Part shown: positions 57,101 to 64,000 of the stretch, piece by piece
Numbering within the stretch: the stretch's first letter is position 1
How the letters are laid out: every line of letters begins with the position of its first letter
Source: Progne subis subis
Lineage: Eukaryota > Chordata > Aves > Passeriformes > Hirundinidae
Assembly: GCA_022316685.1 (NCBI GenBank)
Contig: JAKJHU010000082.1
Span: 1,302,001 to 1,366,000 of the forward strand
Reading direction: 5' to 3'
DNA: 64,000 nt
Notes under the pieces: model-generated
Seen by the model: only the letters and a program-made list of their open reading frames with translations
What the model was told of the DNA's origin: nothing
Databases searched by the model: none
Translations under genes and position numbers: made by a program

Positions 57101-60100
57101 AATTAGAGTGCTGGCTCATGCCAGCTAATATCCAAATTATGTGAAAATAGCATTTAAGGATTTACAATACTCCTTTTGTAAAACAAACTTTTCCCTAGAA
57201 ATTGTGTTTTGAAGTAGGAGAACAGTCTCACAAACCCAAAAAGTGCATGGGCAGAGCAGCGTTTTTGTTTCCTCAGGCTGTTCTTTGGGCTGAAGTTGGG
57301 GATGCTGCACATGCTGCAGGTTTGAGGAGCCCTTAGAACCCACAGAGCTATAGGTTAGGGCTGAGTCGGCTGTAAGTCATATCAGAGGGCTGTTCTAGAA
57401 GGAAAAAAGCACAGGTAAAGCACACATAGCAAGATTACTTACAGACTTTACATGTAAGATGAGTGCAAGATGAGTTCACTGGAGCTTGTGAATAGCTTGA
57501 AAATATCTATTACATAATAAAAGGTGATTTTTCTTGCCATACTAGTTTCTAGGCCATCAGAATGTAATATATGTAATATGCTACACACAGGCTTGGAATT
57601 TTGGCTTCAGTTTATCTAATATTAAAAAAAAGATGCTTGACAAGGACCAAGGTGTGAAAAAGCTACAATGGGCAGATGCTGAAAGTGTTCTTGCTTCTTG
57701 ATGTTACTTGGGAAGCAGGAACCCAGCTCTCACATTTCTAATGCCAGTCTTTCTCTGGTGTGTTCACCAGGTTTGGGTGAAACCTGCAGGTGGGAGAGAC
57801 ACAGTGACAAAAATTAAAATATTAGAATACTACACAAGTCATTCCTTACTGCTGCTTTGCAACTTTAAAAGGTTTTCTCTTTATGGCTTTGATACAAGTA
57901 TAACCTTAAAACTAATATTGGGATAATTTAAATTTTTGTGCGGAAACTTTTAAGAGAGCATTAAGTTACGAGTTTCAGCTGAATGTTCCTTCTGAGCAGT
58001 ATTTTTTCTGTCAGCCTTGACTGATGTAAATTCACTTACCCTTGAGTGTACATGGCAGGTTGGTAATTAGTAACACATGACTGCAGTGCACAGCTGGTGT
58101 CACTATTGTGGGGTGCTCTGGTGTAAGGTTCATGTGGGAAAATTAAAGTAGGCTAAATTCATGCCTACAGTGAGTTATTGATTATGTTAGACATCCAGTT
58201 TCAAAAAGAAAGTCTTGTTTTACTAATAAAGGTGTGCAAACCCTAGAAATTGATAATGTGTTGTCTGATGGTTCTTCACAATGAGCAGTAAACTCTAGTC
58301 CAGTTCTGAACAATACCTGTCAGGCAGGTAAGAGCCCAGGTGCCACATTATTGTGTGGCCTGTGGTTTGGGCTCATTCCCACCAGCTGTGGAGGCTCTGC
58401 CAGCCCCCAGGAGGAGAATTTTGGCTCTGCTGCTGCTCCAGCTGCCCCTTGCTGTGGAGGCAGCTTTCTGCAGGCTCCTGGCTGACCTGATGACTCTTGC
58501 TCATCCCACATATTAGCTTAAAGCCTCCAGGAAGAGGAGCCTGGAGCAGGATAGGGCAGTGAAGCACAGGTTCAGAGAAGATGCAGTTCTGCAGCAGAGC
58601 TGTCGGTGACACAGCAGAGCAGTGAACAGCGGCTTCATGACTCAGGTAACTGAGTGTGCTCAGCCCCATGAGCTGTTTCTGCTCTGGCCATGTAAGATGG
58701 TTTAAATCTTCTTTATCTCTTTTGCTGCTCCCACTCCTTGCTTCTGAACTTCCAAGTCCATAAAGGATATTTTCTGCCCTTCTGTGTTCTGTTAGTTAAT
58801 CTGTCTCTTTCTGAGTCTGATTGTGCTCTTACAAAATCCCAATCCTCTCGGCAAATCGTTTTTCACTCTTGCCCTTCCCTTCTGATTTCAGCCAGTTGCC
58901 TTTTCAGCTCATTTTTCAAGGGCCTCCGTGTATTCTGTAATTGCATGTAAGAACTGCAGTCATTTGTCTGATCATTTCTATTCTGGGTGTAAAGAGTTTA
59001 TCATCCAGTATCATTGCTGCAAGTAACATGACTTCCTATAGGAAATACTACTTGTGCACTATCAGAAAATAGAGAACAGAGTGCAAGTGGATCACAGGTA
59101 TTGCATTGTACTCAGCACTGTCTGGCACATGAGGCCTTTCTGGGTATGTGGAGTGGGATGGGAGCAGCAGTAGCACAGTTTGACCAGAGTGACCCTTGCT
59201 TTGAGAGGCCACAGGTTTGGTGTGTGATTGGTGGCCTGACAGTGTTGGGAAGCCAGGTGCTCTCAGCACCCGCACACAGCTGTGTGGGGCACTCAGTACC
59301 TGCAGCTGAGAACAGATTTATACAGCAGCTGGTGCTTTAGAAACCTCTGCTTTCAAAATGTGGTCCTGTTTGTATGAACACTCAGCTTTGGGTTTTCTGG
59401 TGGCAGGGATGGGCTGTGTCAGTGAGATTTGCAATCTGCCCAAGTCCCTTCTGGGCTGTAGGGGGGTGCCTGGGACACTCTCCCCCTGATCTCAGGCTAG
59501 CTGGCAGGGTCAGACACTGTCAGTGTCACCGTGTGACACGGTGAGCAGCAGAGATCAGATCTTTGGTTCTTATTCTCTCAGTCCTTTAGTTCTAAAAGAC
59601 TTTCTGCTGCATCGTGGCAGGTGTCAGAGTGACCTCTGGCCCTCGTCACCCTGTTCAGACTGACCCTTGGAGTTTCCCTCACAATCAGCCAGACCCTGCT
59701 TCCCTGCAGTGCTGTCTGCCTGGTTGATCAGCACTCTCAGGGAGAGAAAAGGCAATTGCAAAGCCAACAGCATTTGAGTTGGTACAGCAGAGGGACAAAT
59801 GAGCTCCAAAAGTCACCCAAACAGTGGCTTCGTGGCCTGACACAAAAACTGTTCCCTGCAGCCTCTCCTGGAGAGCACTGAGGGATGATAGCTGTGCCAC
59901 TGTTACTTGCTGCTTGATAGAAATTGTTTTTGTGCCATGTCCACATCTCTCCAGCCTTAAACTCTGCTTCCCTCAGGTCCTTCCTGTAGCTGCTGAGCTT
60001 CTGGACAGGAGTGGTCTGCTTCTGAGAGGTCTGCAGTGTCTACAGGGTTACATCCATGGTACAGGGAGGTTTTGCTTTATTTGGAGGGGAATGAAGAAAG

Positions 60101-63100
60101 AAGTTCATAGATCAAGGGACAAAAGTCCAGTGACAGCCAGAATATATTAATTTGAATGTCCTTATCTTACTGTGTGGCCTTTAACTTCTGGAGGCAGAAT
60201 ATAAGTGAGAGGTTCTCTACCCAGAGTACTGGTAGCTCTGATCTGAGGTTCTCCACATTTCAGAGAAGGCTCCAAAGTGGGCAGTTTTCCATTTCTTTTT
60301 GCCTCTGCAGCAGCAAAGTCACAGAACCAGATCTGGCCCTGTGCTGGTTGTTCCTGGTGACATCGGTTTCAGGATTGGGATCTGGTTTCCTTGGTGCTTA
60401 TCTGCATATTGTGGCCTGAGCCAGAGCCCACTGAAACAGGAAAAAGATTACTGCTGGCATGACAGTCCAGATCTCAGGGCATTCCTGAGGAGTACTGGGA
60501 GGTCAGAGGAGGGGCCTCCTTGTGGACAAGTATGAGAGGTTGTGTGGTTTTTGTTTTTAAAACAAAAAGGAACTCAGCACCAAGCTTTGGGAGCATTTTC
60601 AGCCGTAGGAGAAACTTCTGCTGAAGGGGCAAAGGAGTGGAGAGCATCAATGGATTTGTCTCCCATTCATGTTCCTGCTGGGAAGCAGCATGGAGGTGGC
60701 CCCTGGAGCTTGGCATTGGTCGAGTTTGTGCCTCTGTGGGGTGAGGGCAGGCGGGTGGGGAGCAGGAGACAGCTCCAGTGAATCCAGTGCCAGTGTGGAG
60801 CTGCTGAGGGGCAGCAGCAGCAGGTGGGGCAGTGGGGAGTGGCACCTGGGATGGGAGGGTGAGGAAACGAGAATGGGAGCTGCTAGGGGACAGAAATGGA
60901 AAAGTGGAGGACGTGGTTCCAGCAGAGAGGAAAGGATATGGAGGTGGAAATGGTAGCTCAGAAAGCACCTGGGGATTATTGGGAAGTGCATCCTCCCTCG
61001 CTGGAAAACCTGTCTGGGTCTGTGTCCTGCTGCTGGAGATCCCTGCATGGGGCTGCTGTAACTCTGCTGTATTCCTGGGGGATTGGTGACCCCCAGCCCT
61101 GCCCTGCCCTGCCCACTGGGCTCATGTGACACTTGTGGCTGTCAGGAATGAGCAGTCACACTGGGCCATCTGCAAATTGTAGTCACAGCCCCTGCTTTGT
61201 CTGAGGCTGGGCTCTGGCTGGACTGTCTCCATCAGAAAGTATCCAAAATTCACGTGGATCATCTGGGGCATTGCGCAGTTTGGTTAGTCCAAGTCAATTC
61301 AGAATGAAATATTATCTTTTGATCCTCTTTACAAACAAACCTTTTCAATTTTTTTTGGCAGAAACAACCCTTTTTTCCCTCATGGAAAATTCCTATTTTC
61401 TCAGAAACAGAAGATCTCCCCTATGGAAAATTTCCAATGAGCTCCAATTCTAAACCCTGATGCCAGAAGACATCTAGCAGGCATTAGCAGAGGGTGACTC
61501 AGGGTGTAATGTATCATTTAATTCTGACTAGGGCAACATAGCCACAGGAATTTGAGAACACGAGCAGACTCTCAGCATCCCAAACTCAATATTCAGTAGG
61601 CAATCCACCAAAACCACATATGCAGAACAGGGAAAAAGTGTTACAATAACATGTCAGCTTTGAAAGTTCAGATCTACCCTGAGAAAAAAACTGGGAAAAT
61701 GTCTTCAGATGCACTATCTCTGCTTCCTCTTGCTGACTTCCAAATCCAACATGTTCGTGTTGCAAGAAGATGCTTTATGGTCTGAGAGGTTTCCTGCTCT
61801 TCCAAGCAGTGGAGAAAATTATCTGGCATTTTGTAGGTACAGCAGACTTGAAGTTTGTTCTGTTGTTGCACAAGAAATAGTCTCTAGTCCTTCTCCAACA
61901 GCTCTGGTGCTGCTGTCCTACTCAGAAAAGAGACCAGCTGGATGAAAAAGTATTTTTCCCTTCAGCAGAAAAAGAGTGTGGGATACAAGTCTGTTTCAAA
62001 AGGTAACTTAGACCCTATTCACCATGACACAAAGGCAATGAAAAGGCATTTTATTTATCACTAATTTCACTTTGAGTATGAAGGACAGGTCTTTTCTTCC
62101 CAAACACAACTGTGAATTTTTGGGGTACATAAATTATTATTTTTTTCAGTTAAACCACTAGTAATTTAAAGATGTTAATTTTTTACTATTCTAAAAGTCT
62201 TGGTTGCAGCTGAACTAAATTTGGTTTGGTTTTCGAATCTTCAAATTTGTTGACTTTAATCTGCAGCCTTAAGAATCCAGTGCAAGATGGGCACTAACCA
62301 AATGTCCTTACCAATGTACTTGGTCCTGACTTGTGCATGTCTTTGATGCTGTTTGCCTCAGAGCCTTCTATTCAAGGCAAGACTTGAATTTTTAATGTAA
62401 AAGAGAAGCAGGAACAAAAAAAAAAAAAATTCCTTTTAGAATAAGAACTACTGAGAAACCTCTTTCATGTCCTCTATGCATTATAAAAAGGGAAGGAAAA
62501 AAGTAATCCAAAGGTTCTTTGCCCCCTTCGTTTGAAGGTCTCCTTTCTTGATCTCTTCAAGCAGTTCTCTCCTGGTTTTTTGGGTTTTCTCTACTGTGAG
62601 CCTTCCCCACAAAGAAACAGATGAATAACATTTCTCTTGTTATTTCTCTTGTTTGTTATTATATAAGGTACAAAGCTTTACTTTCCTACCTCTCAGGTGC
62701 CATCTTGAGCTGCTCTTTGCACTTTGCAACAACAGACAAAATCCTGCTGCCTTTTCCTGTTGCAGTCCTGGTTTTGAGAGTGATAAAAATGAAAGTCAAA
62801 ATGGGATTTCAGCATTTAGGACACATTTTGTTTCTCAGAGGCATGGAGTTGGAAACACTGGGTGTTTCATTCCTCCTGTAGGAAAGACAGACGAGAAGTT
62901 TCGTGAAGGAAGTTTTGTTTGAGCACAGCTGCAACCTCATAATGGCAAGATCTCCACCTAAGCAACTGTTGGCAGTTCTGCAGTGTTCACTTAGCCTGTT
63001 ATCTTTTCTAAAGATAAAAATATAAATAGGAATTGGGAAAGAAAGAAGGTAAAAAGTAATAGGAAGTTAAGTCATGCAGGATGATTCGCAAGCTTGGAGT

Positions 63101-64000
63101 GTTCCTTGTTTATCTTGTATCTCTACACTGAGTGCACTATTGCATAATGTCACAAGGGCTGCATATTTTCTGCAGTGTAGAGATGCATTTTCATTAAATT
63201 CACTGGTTAAAGTGGAGTTATTCATTAAAGGTATCCAGTTGTCCTGAGAGGCGTGCTGACCTTGGATATCCGATCCTCTGAAGAGGACTGTTAGGGATAT
63301 GAAATAAATAAACATTATTTCTTATAATTCACAGACAAAAAACACAGAGACTTCTTGAGCAGTTGACTACATCCATGTGTTCTGTTCACCTTGCTAGTCC
63401 CTCTGAAAGTTTCCAAGTCACACTGTTCCCCACCTGACATGAGCAGATCAAGGCAGGGCTGTGCTCCTCACACAAGGAGCCAAGGTATGTCCTTGTACCA
63501 GGGCAGCGCCCAGGCAGCTCCAGCCTCTGCAGGGACAGGGTGGGAGCCCTTGGGTGCTCCTGGGTCACCTCTGAAGGGTGTTTTCATGAGGGAAACAAGC
63601 AGATATAAAAGCTCTGCAAAATTCAAGCTGCAGTTGTCAACAACAAAGAATGTACAGTTCTCAGCTAACAATAAAACATTTATTCATTTCCATGCTCCTA
63701 TTTTTTTGTTTTCCACTGCTCAAGTGTTCTCTGTGTTGAGGTTGAATCTTTCAGGCCTCAGTAGATGTCTTCCCTGGGACAGAGAGACCCTGTTTTCCTT
63801 GAATCTTCTGCCCTTGTCTAGCCTCAGAGTAAAATATTCTTTGCTGCAGAAATGTGTTTCTTATTTTTCTCACCTGCCCAAGGTTCCTTTCTTTCTAAAT
63901 TTTTTTTCTTTTATCTTCTCAGATCCAGCGCTATGACTTTGATCTTGTTTTCTTTTGCTGATGTTATCCCATCATCAGCCAGTGAGAGACAGACCAGAAA
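54176..64000. other. Downstream intergenic region, no gene recognised
   Basis: Mixed sequence with no exon chain, tRNA or rRNA that I can identify. It contains a CR1 fragment at 55715-55985, a small perfect inverted repeat at 59526-59544 (TCACCGTG and CACGGTGA around three bases), and a GC-richer stretch at 60480-61130 with overlapping chance ORFs on both strands (up to 164 codons). Poly(A)/(T) runs occur near 62415 and 63900. In mammals ITM2C lies downstream of CAB39, but none of its exons is recognisable here. Confidence 0.5.
55715..55985 (+). mobile_element. CR1 LINE 3' fragment
   Basis: Clear CR1 3'UTR in sense orientation. It reads AATAGCTTTAAACTAAGAGA, GGGTGGTGAGGCAGAGGAAC, AGGTTGCCCAGAGAAATTGT, GGAAGGTGTCCCTGCCCATG and GATGATCTTTAAAGTCCCTT, ending CCAACCCAGACCATTCTGTG. 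It is 5'-truncated. Confidence 0.93.

Noticed and set aside
59526..59544. Perfect short inverted repeat TCACCGTG ... CACGGTGA
   Set aside because: Eight-base arms are expected by chance in 64 kb, and nothing nearby suggests an operator or transposon end.
60474..61132. Overlapping ORFs of 161-164 codons on the - strand and others on the + strand
   Set aside because: They overlap in competing frames, are Pro/Ser/His-rich without a domain, and show no splice or promoter context.
54176..64000. Search for exons of ITM2C, the gene downstream of CAB39 in mammals
   Set aside because: No exon with matching sequence or splice structure was recognised; the gene probably lies beyond the window.

Overview
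The window is vertebrate nuclear DNA, most probably from a bird. Two things show this: a multi-exon gene with canonical GT-AG introns, and several CR1 (chicken repeat 1) non-LTR retrotransposon fragments with the typical 3' end wording. I saw no bacterial-type operons. Crocodilian or turtle origin cannot be formally excluded, because CR1 occurs there too, but the compact gene (about 42 kb) fits an avian genome.

The only protein-coding gene I can support is CAB39 (MO25-alpha) on the + strand. It has a CpG-island promoter and a probable non-coding exon 1 (ending 12514), then eight coding exons (33798-33911, 41338-41502, 45309-45427, 47350-47518, 48236-48295, 49694-49759, 50619-50762, 51551-51739). 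Joined, these give an intact 341-residue protein, the length of the mammalian orthologue. A 3'UTR of about 2.4 kb ends near a poly(A) signal at 54152. CAB39 is the scaffold of the LKB1-STRAD-MO25 kinase complex upstream of AMPK. The 3'UTR carries an 8-base match to the 5' end of miR-451, a microRNA known to repress mammalian CAB39, plus two Pumilio-type elements, several alternative poly(A) signals and a 70-nt pyrimidine tract.

Layout: 1-1989 is gene-free and GC-rich in patches. A 19-bp minisatellite of about 118 units fills 1990-4228; it is open in all six frames, which explains the very long overlapping ORFs there. At 5938-6739 sits a rearranged endogenous-retrovirus LTR insertion: about 390-bp and 400-bp LTR-type blocks lie side by side, most of the second is inverted, and the whole is bracketed by a 6-bp target duplication. 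A CR1 fragment (11750-12245) lies immediately upstream of the CAB39 CpG island. Intron 1 (21 kb) contains a CR1 element of about 0.94 kb on the - strand; smaller CR1 pieces lie in intron 2, probably intron 6, and downstream of the gene. The last 10 kb (54.2-64 kb) holds no gene I can recognise.

The most unusual structures are the LTR block with its internal inversion and uneven divergence, and the polarised six-frame-open minisatellite. I found no evidence of a wholly new multi-gene system.
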